This document shows, piece by piece, positions 36,331-47,384 of a DNA stretch of 64,000 nucleotides. The notes beneath the pieces were generated by a model that saw only the letters and a program-made list of their open reading frames with translations, was not told the DNA's origin and ran no database searches. The DNA is from CAVVXX01 sp963707975 (lineage in GTDB: Bacteria; Pseudomonadota; Alphaproteobacteria; Micropepsales; Micropepsaceae). A program made the position numbers and the translations under genes. Numbering within the stretch: position 1 is the stretch's first letter; the number at the start of each line of letters is the position of its first letter. The stretch covers positions 1,860,001-1,924,000 of the forward strand of contig OY970177.1 of assembly GCA_963707975.1 (NCBI GenBank), read 5' to 3'.

Positions 36331-36734
36331 CAAGTGCGGACGAGATGACCTGGAAGAAAGGCGGCTGCCATTGCGGCGTGGTGACGTTCGAAGTCCTGAC
36401 CCCGGACGACATCGAAGTCGCCGATTGCAACTGCTCGATCTGCCGGATGAACGGTTTTCTGCATCTAATCGTGCCGAAATCGTGGTTTCAGCTACTAACC
36501 GGCAAAGACAAGCTCACCACTTATGAATTCAACACCAAAACGGCGAAGCATCTGTTCTGCTCGGTCTGTGGTGTGAAGTCTTTCTATGTGCCGCGCTCGC
36601 ATCCCGACGGCTATAGCGTGAATTTCCGCGCGCTGAACCCAAAGGATTTTAGAAGTGTCAAGATTACCGCCTTCGACGGCCGCAACTGGGAACAGGCGCC
36701 TCAACTTGCGCCGCTCGAGGAGCACCGCACATGA
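36327..36734 (+). CDS. GFA/CENP-V-family zinc protein, first of a pair
   Basis: 135 residues with the zinc-binding cysteines of the GFA fold: GGCHCGVVTFEV, ADCNCSICRMNG and LFCSVCGVKSFY. The family is named after a proposed glutathione-dependent formaldehyde-activating enzyme; most members have no proven activity. Its ATG overlaps the pdhB stop and its stop overlaps the next GFA gene (both ATGA), so it is embedded in the pyruvate dehydrogenase operon. Confidence 0.85.
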   Translation: MTSADEMTWKKGGCHCGVVTFEVLTPDDIEVADCNCSICRMNGFLHLIVPKSWFQLLTGKDKLTTYEFNTKTAKHLFCSVCGVKSFYVPRSHPDGYSVNFRALNPKDFRSVKITAFDGRNWEQAPQLAPLEEHRT

Positions 36735-37146
36735 CCTTCGAAGGCTCATGTCATTGCGGGGCGCTGAAAGCGGCCTTCACCAGCTCTCTGCGGCCGACGC
36801 CATCGAAGTGCGCGCGGATCAATGTTCTTTCTGCGTTGCGCGCGGCGGCAAAACGGTGAGCGACCCGAAGGGCAAACTTATGCTGCGCTTTGCGCGCACG
36901 GCAGCACATCCGTACCGCTTCGGGCTCAAGACAGCCGATTTCTGGATTTGTAACACCTGCGGCACGTACATCGCCGCCACCACGGAAATAGACGGTAGGC
37001 TTTACGGCGTGCCCAATGTCGCGGGCGCGGGCATCGAGACGCTTGCCTGCCGCAAGGCCATTCCAGTTGATTATGGCGCAGAAAATCCCGCGTCGCGTAC
37101 AAGCCGCCGCCGCGCACGCTGGACGCCGGCAGAGATCGTGCACTGA
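36731..37146 (+). CDS. GFA/CENP-V-family zinc protein, second of the pair, frame broken near 36785
   Basis: Starts at ATG 36731, overlapping the first GFA gene by four bases, with MTFEGSCHCGALKAAFT, then leaves the family; from about 36785 another frame continues with AADAIEVRADQCSFCVARGG, the zinc pair ICNTCGTYIAA, and PNVAGAGIETLACR to 37146. One missing base around TCTCTG at 36784-36790 would unite them into about 138 residues. It is clearly a different subfamily from the first copy (CSFCVARGG against CSICRMNG), so not a recent duplicate. Confidence 0.72.
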
Positions 37147-37148
37147 CC

Positions 37149-38490
37149 ATGTCTACGAAAATTCTCTTGCCCGCTCTGTCGCCTACCATGGAGGAGGGCA
37201 AGCTCGCGAAGTGGCACGTCAAGGAGGGCGATCAAGTCAAGTCAGGCGATATTCTTGCTGACATAGAAACCGACAAGGCGACGATGGAATTCGAGGCCGT
37301 GGACGAAGGCAAAATCGGCAAGATTCTTGTACCCGAAGGCACCGAAGGCGTGAAGATCAATCAGCCCATCGCCATCCTGCTCTGCGAAGGGGAAAGCGCC
37401 AAGGATGTAAATATTCCCGCCGCGATGAAATCCGTGGGCGCTTCGGTTACCAAACAGGCCGAAGCGCCGAGGCCCGCACCGGCGAAGCAGGCCGCGTCTT
37501 CACTTGCCGCGAGTTCCACGCCACAACCTCAGCCGCAGGTGACCAATGGTCACGGCGGAGGAGCGAGGATTTTTGCCTCGCCGCTGGCGAAGCGTGTGGC
37601 GCAACAGGCCGCCATCGACATTGCACGGCTCACTGGCACGGGCCCGCGCGGGCGCATCGTCAAGGCCGATGTGGATGCGGCTATGAACTCGGGCAGTGCG
37701 TCAGCGGCCGCAAGGCCCGCCGCGCCCATGCCGGAAGGCGCTGGTCTTCCCGGCGTGGCACCGCTGGCCGATGCACGCCTCTTCTATAGGGAAGGCGAAT
37801 ACGAGACGATCCCGCATGAACTCGATGCGCAAATCCGTTGCGCGCCGCTTGACATCCGCGAAGACGCTGATCCCGCATTATTACCTGACTGTCGAGTGCG
37901 ACATCGGCGAACTGATGGCGGCGCGCGCGCGGCTCAACGAGCGCAGCCCCAAGGGCGAGGGCGCCTACAAGCTCTCGGTCAATGATTTCATCGTCAAGGC
38001 GGCGGCGCTGACCCTCATGCGCGTGCCGGAAGTGAACGCGAGCTGGACCGATACCGCCATTCTCCGCCATCGCCACGCCGACGTGGGCGTGGCGGTGGCG
38101 CTCGATTTCGGCCTGATTACGCCCATTGTCTTTCGCGCGGAAGAAAAAGGTCTCGCCCAGATTTCCAACGAGGTGAAAAGTCTGGCGGAACGCGCGCGCG
38201 CCAAAAAACTGAAACCGCAGGAATATGAGGGCGGCAGTTTCGCCATCTCCAATCTTGGCATGTTAGGTGTGCGTGAATTCACCGCCGTCATCAATCCGCC
38301 GCAGGCCGCCATCATGGCCGTGGGCGCGGGCGAGCAACGCGCCATTGTGCGCGATGGCAAGGTCGTGGCCGCCACCATGATGACGGTCACCATGTCCTGC
38401 GATCACCGCGTCATCGATGGCGCCACGGGCGCGCGTTTCCTTCAGGCTTTCAAGGCTTTCGTCGAAGAGCCTGCCGCCATGCTGCTATAA
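37149..38490 (+). CDS. pdhC: Pyruvate dehydrogenase E2 (dihydrolipoamide acetyltransferase), frame broken at 37818
   Basis: Core acetyltransferase of the complex. Lipoyl domain at 1-80 (Lys in IETDKATMEFEAVDEG), linker, peripheral subunit-binding domain (IFASPLAKRVAQQA, GTGPRGRIVKADV), then the catalytic domain with the active-site motif SCDHRVIDGATGARF near the C terminus. The frame from 37149 leaves the family after ETIPH; dropping the G at 37818 gives N-S-M-R-K-S-V-A-R-R-L and joins the frame ending at 38490, total 446 residues, normal length. A real break would inactivate a central enzyme. Confidence 0.88.
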
Positions 38491-38520
38491 TCGACCCGCG
38501 AGGCAGGGCGGGCAGCGCGC

Positions 38521-39681
38521 ATGACGGACGAAACAGAAGCCATTTTCGAGTTAAGCGAGGCCGCTGCGGCCGAACTGGCGGCGGCCGCCGTCGCCAACCG
38601 CGGCGGCAAGGCGCTCGAATGTAGCAATTGCGGCACGCCGCTGATCGGGCCCTATTGCGCCGCTTGTGGCCAGCCATACGAAACCTATCGCAAGTCCATC
38701 TTCCGGCTAATCGGCGACACCGTCGCGCACATCATCAATTTCGATAGCCGCCTGATGCAGACCATGCGCGCGCTGCTGCTGGAGCCAGGCGAATTGCCGC
38801 GCGCATTCAAGAACGGGCAAACGCAGCGTTATGTGCCTGCGCCGCGGCTTTATCTGTTCGTGTCACTGCTGTTTTTCTTGTTCCTGTCGCTGTCGGGCAT
38901 TGCGCTGATGCAACTGGAAGTGAACGTCGCCGACAATGTGAATATCTCGGCGCCTTCAAAAGGTGTTGGTCTTGAGATCGGGCCGAAGAAGACCGCCCCG
39001 AATTTGCTCCAAATTGACTCCAAGGATCTCCAAGGCATCGAAGACAAAGCAAGGACAGGAAAACTCAGCGACGCCGATCTCGCCCAATTGAAAAAAGCGC
39101 CGCCCGGCGTCTCGATAAGGTCGCATTTCTTCGAGCGCTTAGGCAGCGTGCAATCGCACATTTCCGAGAGCGCGAAAGCGCAACTTAAGCTGCTTGAGGC
39201 CGATGCTGAAAAGCAGTCAGCAGGACCCGTGAGCCGTTGGTTCGCTACCCATATCGTGAAGGCGTTCGAAGACATTGCCTTGAACCCCGCGGCGCTTAAC
39301 GGCCCGCTGACGACGTGGATTCCGCGCGTGCTGTTTCTGCTGCTGCCCTTGTTTGCATTGCTGCTGTGGCTGTTTTACTGGCGCCAGCGCAAGAAATTCC
39401 TGCTCATCGATCATCTGGTGTTTTCGCTGACGCTGCACACGTTTGCTTTCGTCATCCTGATATTGGCGGCGTTGGCCGTGCAGGTGGCGCCGGCGGATGC
39501 CGTGGGCTGGGCGGCCTTCATCATCATCGCGGCGTATTTCTTTTTCTCCATGAAGTGGTTTTACGGCCAAAATTATTTCTGGACCTCGTTGAAATTCCTC
39601 GTCATCGGTTTCATCTACACGTCCTTCTTCCTAGCGCCCGCGCTCGCGGGCGTCATTTTCGCCAGCATGGTGCAGGCGTGA
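38521..39681 (+). CDS. DUF3667-like zinc-ribbon membrane protein
   Basis: 386 residues. A zinc ribbon at 34-49 (C-S-N-C ... C-A-A-C) precedes a helical part with DFDSR-like NFDSRLMQTMRALLLEPG and FKNGQTQRYVPAPRLYLFVS, a first membrane helix near 115-135, a soluble loop, and three to four further helices at 260-386. Such proteins are of unknown function. It lies between pdhC and lpdA, ending in a GTGA overlap with lpdA, so it belongs to the same transcription unit. Confidence 0.75.
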   Translation: MTDETEAIFELSEAAAAELAAAAVANRGGKALECSNCGTPLIGPYCAACGQPYETYRKSIFRLIGDTVAHIINFDSRLMQTMRALLLEPGELPRAFKNGQTQRYVPAPRLYLFVSLLFFLFLSLSGIALMQLEVNVADNVNISAPSKGVGLEIGPKKTAPNLLQIDSKDLQGIEDKARTGKLSDADLAQLKKAPPGVSIRSHFFERLGSVQSHISESAKAQLKLLEADAEKQSAGPVSRWFATHIVKAFEDIALNPAALNGPLTTWIPRVLFLLLPLFALLLWLFYWRQRKKFLLIDHLVFSLTLHTFAFVILILAALAVQVAPADAVGWAAFIIIAAYFFFSMKWFYGQNYFWTSLKFLVIGFIYTSFFLAPALAGVIFASMVQA

Positions 39682-41075
39682 GTGAAAGTTTCGACGTCAT
39701 CGTCATTGGCGGCGGACCCGGCGGTTATGTTTGCGCCATACGCTGCGCGCAACTGGGAATGAAAACGGCCGTCGTCGAGCGCGAAAGCCTGGGCGGCGTC
39801 TGCCTCAACTGGGGCTGCATTCCGACCAAAGCGCTGCTGCGCTCCTCTGAGATCTGGCACTTTATGCACCGGCTGAAGGAATTCGGATTCTCGGCCGACA
39901 ATCTCAAATTCGAGCTGGCACCCATCATCGAACGCTCGCGCAAAGTGGCGGGTCAGCTTTCCAACGGCGTAAAGGGACTGATGAAGAAACACAGGATCAC
40001 AGTCATCGACGGCGAAGCGAAGCTGAAAGGCAAGGGCGCGATAGCCGTCACCAAGAATGGCCAATCAACCGATTATACGGCAAAGAACTTTGTGCTCGCC
40101 ACAGGCGCGCGCGCGCGCGAACTGCCCGGCATGCAGGCGGACGGAAAACTGATATGGACCTATCGCCACGCCATGGTGCCGGCGGAGTTTCCAAAATCGT
40201 TGCTGGTGATCGGTTCTGGCGCCATCGGCATAGAATTCGCTAGCTTCTATCGCACGCTTGGCGCCGAGGTGACGGTGGTGGAAGTGCTGGATCATGTTCT
40301 ACCAGTTGAAGACGAAGAAATTTCCGCCTTCGCGGAAAAAGCATTCCGGAAACGGGGCATGAAAATCATCACCGGCGCGAGCGTGGAAAAGCTGGAGAAG
40401 GGCGCTAATAGCGTCACTGCGACAATCATGACCAAAGATGGCAAAACCGAAAGGCAGACGTTCGAGCGCGTGATCTCGGCCGTCGGCATTGTCGGCAATG
40501 TCGAGAACATCGGGCTGGAGCAGGCGGGTGTGAAAGTTGAAAAAACGCACGTCGTCGTCAATCAATGGGGCGAGACGGGCGTGGCCGGGCTTTGGGCCAT
40601 CGGCGATCTGGTCGGGCCGCCCTGGCTCGCGCACAAGGCGATGCATGAAGGAGTCATCGTGGCCGAGCGCATCGCCCAAGTGAAAGGCGTGCATCCGCTC
40701 GACACGGCGAACATTCCCGGGTGCACCTATTGTTGGCCGCAGGTGGCCTCTATCGGCCTCACGGAAGCAAAGGCGCGCGAAACGGGGCGCAAGATCAAGG
40801 TGGGCAAGTTTCCCTACATCGGCAACGGCAAGGCGATTGCGCTAGGCGAAACCGAAGGCTTCATCAAGACCGTGTTCGATGCCGAAACCGGCGAACTCTT
40901 GGGCGCGCACATGATCGGCGCGGAAGTGACGGAGCTGATCCAGGGCTATGCCATCGCGCGCACCCTGGAAGCCACCGAAGCGGAATTACAGGCGACCGTC
41001 TTCCCGCATCCGACGCTCTCCGAAATGATGCACGAGGCTGTGCTGGCCGCCGATGGCCGCCCGTTACACATCTAA
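39678..41075 (+). CDS. lpdA: Dihydrolipoamide dehydrogenase (E3)
   Basis: Reoxidises dihydrolipoamide with NAD+. 465 residues: FAD motif VIVIGGGPGGYVCAIR, redox disulfide GGVCLNWGCIPTKALL, NAD motif VIGSGAIGIEFASFY, FAD-phosphate ATGARARELPG, and the His-Glu dyad HPTLSEMMHEAV. The start is GTG 39678, overlapping the DUF3667 stop; the long open frame upstream is a shadow. It is the last gene of the pdh cluster; lipA, often next in relatives, is not here. Confidence 0.95.
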   Translation: MSESFDVIVIGGGPGGYVCAIRCAQLGMKTAVVERESLGGVCLNWGCIPTKALLRSSEIWHFMHRLKEFGFSADNLKFELAPIIERSRKVAGQLSNGVKGLMKKHRITVIDGEAKLKGKGAIAVTKNGQSTDYTAKNFVLATGARARELPGMQADGKLIWTYRHAMVPAEFPKSLLVIGSGAIGIEFASFYRTLGAEVTVVEVLDHVLPVEDEEISAFAEKAFRKRGMKIITGASVEKLEKGANSVTATIMTKDGKTERQTFERVISAVGIVGNVENIGLEQAGVKVEKTHVVVNQWGETGVAGLWAIGDLVGPPWLAHKAMHEGVIVAERIAQVKGVHPLDTANIPGCTYCWPQVASIGLTEAKARETGRKIKVGKFPYIGNGKAIALGETEGFIKTVFDAETGELLGAHMIGAEVTELIQGYAIARTLEATEAELQATVFPHPTLSEMMHEAVLAADGRPLHI

Positions 41076-41084
41076 GACAATTAG

Positions 41085-41291
41085 AAGTTGAAGTTGCGGC
41101 TCTCACAGAACCGCGCCAATTCGGTGAAAACCTGGCTGATGACGAAAGAAAAGCTGAAAGGCACGAAATTCGTCACGCAGGGCTTTGGCGCGAAAAATCC
41201 CGTAGCGCCCAACACCAAGCCCGACGGCTCTGACGATCCGGCCGGCCGCCAGAAGAACCGCCGCGTCGAGATCATCATTCACAAGGGTTGA
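41085..41291 (+). pseudogene. OmpA C-terminal domain remnant
   Basis: An open frame with no ATG start encodes the last part of an OmpA-like peptidoglycan-binding domain: LSQNRANSVKTWLMTKEKL, GFGAKNPVAPNT and GRQKNRRVEIIIHKG. The first half of the domain, the signal peptide and any barrel are missing; an in-frame TAG lies just before, at 41082-41084, and lpdA ends at 41075. It is best read as a decayed or truncated gene left by a rearrangement beside the tRNA-Thr gene. Confidence 0.75.
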
Positions 41292-41309
41292 AGGCGTCGC
41301 GGCCAGACC

Positions 41310-41385
41310 TGGTGCCGGCTGAGGGAGTCGAACCCCCGACCTACTGATTACAAATCAGCCGCTCTACCGCCTGAGCTAAGCCGGC
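41310..41385 (-). tRNA. tRNA-Thr (anticodon TGT), CCA encoded
   Basis: On the minus strand the 76-base sequence starts GCCGGCTTAGCTCAGGCGG and ends GCCGGCACCA. Acceptor arms GCCGGCT/AGCCGGC pair perfectly; the T arm contains GGTTCGACTCC; the anticodon loop is TTTGTAA with TGT at positions 34-36, reading ACA and other ACN codons. The 3' CCA is genome-encoded. Confidence 0.97.
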
Positions 41386-41479
41386 CCGCGAGGTGCCCGC
41401 CAATACGACGCTTTGCCTGCCTGTGCAATCGGTTTACGATCGGCGTAACGCCCGTGGCCTGTTACTTCCGCTCACAAAT

Positions 41480-42238
41480 TCACAGATAACGTGTCGGGCG
41501 ATTGAGCGTGCGCCACATATGCGCTGATGGGCTGTCGTCGAAGCCGAGGCCCTCCTTCGGCTGGCGGAAATTGCGGCCGATGATGTCGGTGAATTCGTCC
41601 AGATTGACTTTCAGGTTGGGATCAAAGGCGTAAATATCGTGAACGGTGATCAGCCGCGCGGTCATATACCATTTGTGTTTGCTGGCGCGCTGATACTCGC
41701 GCTCTATGTAGGGATCAGGCTTATAATCGGCGCCGAAATAATCGACATACATCTTGGGATATTCGTAGCCCACCGACGTGTCCGGGTAAAAGCGCAACGC
41801 CTGATGCGCGCGTATTGCCCAGCTGATTTCCTCGTCAACATAAGGCTCGATCAGCTGGGCGCCCCAATAGCCGTGGTCGGCGCGGATGAAACCGAGAATC
41901 CCGATATCGTGCAGCAAGCAGGCAAGCACGACTTTCTCGTCATTCCCGCTCTTCAGCGCGTGGTGGGCGCTTTGTAACAGATGCGTGGAAGGGCCGAAGC
42001 GGAATTTAAAGAAATCCAGCAAAGTGGGCTTATCGGGCATTTTCGGCAGGCGCGGATCGTCGCTCATCAGCATGCGCTTGCCCGGGTTTCTGGCCATGAG
42101 CTCGCCGCCGGTGACGAAGCTGGGGTCGCCATCGGCCAGATTGAAGAGGTGCGATTTAACGACAATGCGATCGAGCTCCTTGATCATGCGGTGCTCGAGC
42201 GCATCGGCGCGTGCTGCAAAGCTTGCCTTATCGGCCAT
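41480..42238 (-). CDS. HD-domain metal-dependent phosphohydrolase-like protein
   Basis: 252 residues with an HD signature (AHHALKSGNDEKVVLACLLHDIG) and downstream RADHGYWGAQL and AIRAHQALRFYP that could complete the metal site. The substrate is unknown. The ATG at 42238 (MADKASFAARADALEHRM) is chosen over the upstream frame start at 42295, which adds 19 unlike residues. It stands alone, followed on the minus strand by the tRNA-Thr gene. Confidence 0.75.
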   Translation of the reverse strand: MADKASFAARADALEHRMIKELDRIVVKSHLFNLADGDPSFVTGGELMARNPGKRMLMSDDPRLPKMPDKPTLLDFFKFRFGPSTHLLQSAHHALKSGNDEKVVLACLLHDIGILGFIRADHGYWGAQLIEPYVDEEISWAIRAHQALRFYPDTSVGYEYPKMYVDYFGADYKPDPYIEREYQRASKHKWYMTARLITVHDIYAFDPNLKVNLDEFTDIIGRNFRQPKEGLGFDDSPSAHMWRTLNRPTRYL

Positions 42239-42343
42239 GCGGCGTCCCAAAATCGTCAGGGCGTAAAATCTAACCGTTTTTGTGGCTAGCCCCAAATCGC
42301 GCGGTGACGTAGCCTGTCGCCTGGGCAGCTCCTTTTTTGGTGG

Positions 42344-42835
42344 ATGACAATGCGTTTCCAGACGCTTGTAACTATTGCCGCCATGGGAATGCTGGTTATC
42401 GGCGTGTCAGGCTGTGCCACCACCGATAACGTGCCCGCCCAGGAAATTACCGTGCACACGCTCCCGGAAGGCGCGCATTGCACGTTCATGCGGAAGGGCG
42501 CCGTCGTGGCACGTGTTAATCCTGCGCCGGGCGTCGCCTCGATAAAGCCGGCTAAGGATGACCTGACAATCATTTGCAGCAAGCAAGGCTACAAAGAGGC
42601 GAGTTATCTCAACCATCCGCACGCAGTCGAAACGCCGCCTCAGGACACGTCCTTGGGCGACAAATTGGGGCGCCAGATAGGTTTGGCGCCGCAAACAACT
42701 AGCCGATACGAAGATACCGTGAACCTGAAACTTTCGCCGGCGGACTTGCCCGCACCGAAGCCGTCTGCGCCGGTCACACCGCCTGCTCCACCGGATAAAC
42801 CGGTCGATCTGCCGCCAGGGCAGGGTCCAGCTTAA
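42344..42835 (+). CDS. Putative lipoprotein of unknown function
   Basis: 163 residues with a lipoprotein signal: hydrophobic stretch LVTIAAMGMLVIG then the lipobox VSGC with Cys24 (or Cys22 from the ATG two codons later). The middle (TVHTLPEGAHCTFMRKGAV) resembles small PEGA-like beta domains; the tail is Pro-rich. It diverges from the HD gene and converges with the DUF502 gene. Confidence 0.7.
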   Translation: MTMRFQTLVTIAAMGMLVIGVSGCATTDNVPAQEITVHTLPEGAHCTFMRKGAVVARVNPAPGVASIKPAKDDLTIICSKQGYKEASYLNHPHAVETPPQDTSLGDKLGRQIGLAPQTTSRYEDTVNLKLSPADLPAPKPSAPVTPPAPPDKPVDLPPGQGPA

Positions 42836-42874
42836 TCCGCATGGTGGCCGCATCGCCAATTATGAGACGCAAAT

Positions 42875-43546
42875 TCATGGCGGCGGAATGGATGAGTGCA
42901 AACTAATGCTATCGGGCGTAACCGCGCCGCCCGAAACGATCATGGTCATCGCCTGATCCATGCTCATGTCGGAATGCACGAGCCTTGAAACAGGTACTAA
43001 CTGAAGATAGCCGGACGTTGGATTAGGCGCCGTTGGCACGTAAACAGCCGCTAGTTCCTCTCCGGTTTTACTGTCCTTGAATGTTCGCATGACGAGGCCG
43101 ATAGCTTTTACGCCCTGATGCGGAAAATCGACCAGCACCACACGCGCGGCGCCTCCAGGCTGCTGGTGCATCACGCCGACCAGCTGCTTTGCCGCGCGGT
43201 AAATCGTGTGAATGAGGGGAATCCGGTTGATAAGAGTTTCGACAAAGGTGATCAACCGCATGCCGATCACGCGCGAGGCCGCCGCGCCGATGATATAGAG
43301 CAGCAGCAAGACAAGAATAACGCCAACCGCGCCTTGAAAGAATGTATTGGCGAGCACAGGCCTGAGCGCCGGGAACTGGCTATCGATGGAATCGGCTATG
43401 GCGCTCACGACTGGGGCGCCCGCCGACGACAAGAGCGTCAGCAAAAATGAAACGATCCAGACCACAACCAGGATCGGCAACACGGTGAGAACGCCCGCGA
43501 TCAAGTTGGACTGGATGCTCTTCAATATCGGCTTACTTTCCGCCAA
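42875..43546 (-). CDS. DUF502-family membrane protein
   Basis: 223 residues with two strong membrane helices (about 14-38 and 68-92) and the family core VETLINRIPLIHTIYRAAKQL, VVLVDFPHQGVKAIGLVMRT and VYVPTAPNPTSGYLQLVP. The DUF502 family is widespread and of unknown biochemical role. It diverges from metG. Confidence 0.85.
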   Translation of the reverse strand: MAESKPILKSIQSNLIAGVLTVLPILVVVWIVSFLLTLLSSAGAPVVSAIADSIDSQFPALRPVLANTFFQGAVGVILVLLLLYIIGAAASRVIGMRLITFVETLINRIPLIHTIYRAAKQLVGVMHQQPGGAARVVLVDFPHQGVKAIGLVMRTFKDSKTGEELAAVYVPTAPNPTSGYLQLVPVSRLVHSDMSMDQAMTMIVSGGAVTPDSISLHSSIPPP

Positions 43547-43627
43547 ATGGCCCTCCCGGCAGGTGCATGATGTGCCCGGCTCAGATAATGTCCCGGCTCC
43601 TTACATAGGATGCAAGCGGCCGATTCC

Positions 43628-45370
<1,743 letters not shown>

Positions 45371-45379
45371 GGGGATGAC

Positions 45380-45901
45380 GTGTTTAAAACAATAAGTGTT
45401 ATTATATTGGCAATGGGAACGATCGGTCAGGCGAATGCCATGGAGTTGACCAGCCTCGATATCAAGGACGGCGCAACGATCGCCAAGGAACAGGTCTACA
45501 CGCGCTGCGGCGGCGACAACATCTCGCCCGCGCTTGCGTGGCGCGGCGTGCCCGCTGGCACGAAAAGCTTGGCACTGACCCTGATCGACGTCAGCGTGAA
45601 ACCCTCTGGCTGGTCGCATTGGCTGGTCATGGACTTGCCGCCAAGCATTACTTCGCTTGCCAAAGGCGTAATCGCGCTGCCTGCTGGCGCAACGCAATCC
45701 AAGACCGATTTCGGCGATACGAAGTATGACGGGCCGTGTCCGCCGAAGGGATCGGGCGCGCACAAATACCAGTTCACGATATGGGCGTTGCGGGGTTCGG
45801 CGCCGCCGGTTCCCTCCGGCGCGAGCGCCAACGACATCAGCGCGGCACTCGAGCAGCACTCACTGGCAAAAGCGACGCTGACTGGGATTTACGAACGGTA
45901 A
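45380..45901 (+). CDS. Secreted YbhB/YbcL-family (PEBP-like) protein
   Basis: 173 residues with a signal peptide (MFKTISVIILAMGTIGQANA). The phosphatidylethanolamine-binding-protein fold is shown by GGDNISPALAWRGVPAGTKS, WSHWLVMDLPPS and YDGPCPPKGSGAHKYQF. Bacterial members have no settled function. The start is GTG at 45380, with GGGGG nearby, nine bases after the metG stop. Confidence 0.85.
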   Translation: MFKTISVIILAMGTIGQANAMELTSLDIKDGATIAKEQVYTRCGGDNISPALAWRGVPAGTKSLALTLIDVSVKPSGWSHWLVMDLPPSITSLAKGVIALPAGATQSKTDFGDTKYDGPCPPKGSGAHKYQFTIWALRGSAPPVPSGASANDISAALEQHSLAKATLTGIYER

Positions 45902-45909
45902 CAGCGACT

Positions 45910-46629
45910 GTGCTGAAGATAAATTATGCCATTATGACGGTTCGGGGTGAACCGGAATACATCCACGACACGCTTGCCAGCATGGACCTGGACCAGCCCG
46001 TGAAGCTGGTCGTGGGATCGCCGGACTCGAGTTATCTCGACCGCTACCGGGGCAACAAGCTAATCACCATCGTCGAAGCCGATCCCGTTCAATGGCAGGC
46101 CTTCAAGGACAAGGGTATTCGCCAGCGCGTCAGCTGGAATTATTGGCGTTGTCTCATTTCGCAGGATGATGGCGCGGGCGGCATCGCCATTTTCGAAGAC
46201 GATGTGGTCTTCGCCAAGCGCTGGAAGCCGTACCTCGAGCACGTCGTCACCGGGCTCACGCACAAAATCGGCAACGATTTTATTCTCGCGCTGTATTGCG
46301 CCTATCCGCAGATCAAAGTCGCTTATGAGCGCGGCGCCAATGTCGTGCCATATCCCGGAAGGTTTTTCGGAACGCAGGGCATGTATTTCACCAACCGAAC
46401 CAGGCAGGCCTGCGCAGAGTATCTCCGGATTAATGCCGTAGAGAACTTTAGCAAACCCTTCGATATTGTGGTGGGCCAGTTCGCCAAGCAAAAAGGAACG
46501 AAGCTCATGGCGATCGTGCCGTGCATCGTTCAGCACGTAGGCGCGGTGACCACGGGCCTGGCCGATTTCGCTCACGGCGCACCCGGATTTGTGAAAGAAA
46601 TTGTGCCCCGCCCGCGCTTGCAGAGCTGA
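45910..46629 (+). CDS. Putative glycosyltransferase with EDD motif
   Basis: 239 residues beginning near INYAIMTVRGEPEYIHDTL; the core has GIAIFEDDVVFAKRW, which resembles the metal-binding EDD motif of GT25-type LPS glycosyltransferases, then ALYCAYPQIKVAY and FFGTQGMYFTNRT. No signal peptide. The start is GTG 45910 or ATG 45934. The family assignment rests on one motif and the general layout, so treat it as tentative. It converges with bpt. Confidence 0.55.
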   Translation: MLKINYAIMTVRGEPEYIHDTLASMDLDQPVKLVVGSPDSSYLDRYRGNKLITIVEADPVQWQAFKDKGIRQRVSWNYWRCLISQDDGAGGIAIFEDDVVFAKRWKPYLEHVVTGLTHKIGNDFILALYCAYPQIKVAYERGANVVPYPGRFFGTQGMYFTNRTRQACAEYLRINAVENFSKPFDIVVGQFAKQKGTKLMAIVPCIVQHVGAVTTGLADFAHGAPGFVKEIVPRPRLQS

Positions 46630-46643
46630 AAGCCATTCACCTG

Positions 46644-47384
46644 TCAGTCATTATCCAGCCTGGACCAACCGCCGGGGCCGAGCGCTTCGAGCGGGCGGAA
46701 GCGGCCCTTGTAACCCATCTTCTTGCTGTCGCGCACCCAATAGCCGAGATAAACGAATGGCAGTCCTCGCGACAGCGCCGCGCGCATGTGATCCATGATC
46801 ATATAGGTGCCAAGGCTGCGATCCGCTTCGCTGGGGTGGAAAAAACTGTACACCATCGACAGGCCGTCATTCAGCACATCGGTGAGTGCGCAGGCGATAA
46901 GGGCGCCTGGTTTCCCGTCCCGCCCACGCAGCCGGTATTCGAACATCACGGTTTCCACCGGCGTCTCTTCCACCATCGCCACGTAATCAAACAGGCTGAT
47001 GTCGGACATGCCGCCGCCGGGATGGCGCGAGCTGAGATAGGGTTGCAACAGCGCGAACTGCTCGCGGGTGGCCTCGGCGGGCGCCAGCGTGCGCATGACA
47101 TCGGTGTTGCGCTTCTCGACGCGGCGCATGGTGCGGCTGGGCGTGAATTCGTCGGCCACCACACGCACGGAGACGCAGGCGGTGCAACCCTCGCAGGCCG
47201 GGCGGTAGGCGATCATCTGGCTGCGGCGGAAGCCAGAATGGGTTAGCGCGTCGTTGAGTTGGCCCGCATGCGGGCCCATGAGCCGGGCAAACACCTTGCG
47301 CTCGACACGGCCCGGCAGATAGGGGCAAGGGCCGCTTGGCGTCAGAAAAAATTGCGGCAGGCGTGCAATCGGCTGCTGCGTCAC
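46644..47384 (-). CDS. bpt: Aspartate/glutamate leucyltransferase Bpt
   Basis: Transfers leucine from Leu-tRNA to proteins with N-terminal Asp or Glu, marking them for ClpS/ClpAP degradation (N-degron pathway). 246 residues with GPCPYLPGRVERKVFARL, MIAYRPACEGCTACVSVRV and the C-terminal acyltransferase core SMVYSFFHPSEADRSLG, YLGYWVRDSKKMGYKGRF. The Cys motif CEGCTAC is the family hallmark. Confidence 0.93.
   Translation of the reverse strand: MTQQPIARLPQFFLTPSGPCPYLPGRVERKVFARLMGPHAGQLNDALTHSGFRRSQMIAYRPACEGCTACVSVRVVADEFTPSRTMRRVEKRNTDVMRTLAPAEATREQFALLQPYLSSRHPGGGMSDISLFDYVAMVEETPVETVMFEYRLRGRDGKPGALIACALTDVLNDGLSMVYSFFHPSEADRSLGTYMIMDHMRAALSRGLPFVYLGYWVRDSKKMGYKGRFRPLEALGPGGWSRLDND

Noticed and set aside
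37812..37822. Programmed frameshift in pdhC
   Set aside because: No slippery heptamer, stop or pseudoknot-like context at the shift point; other indels in the window make an error likelier.
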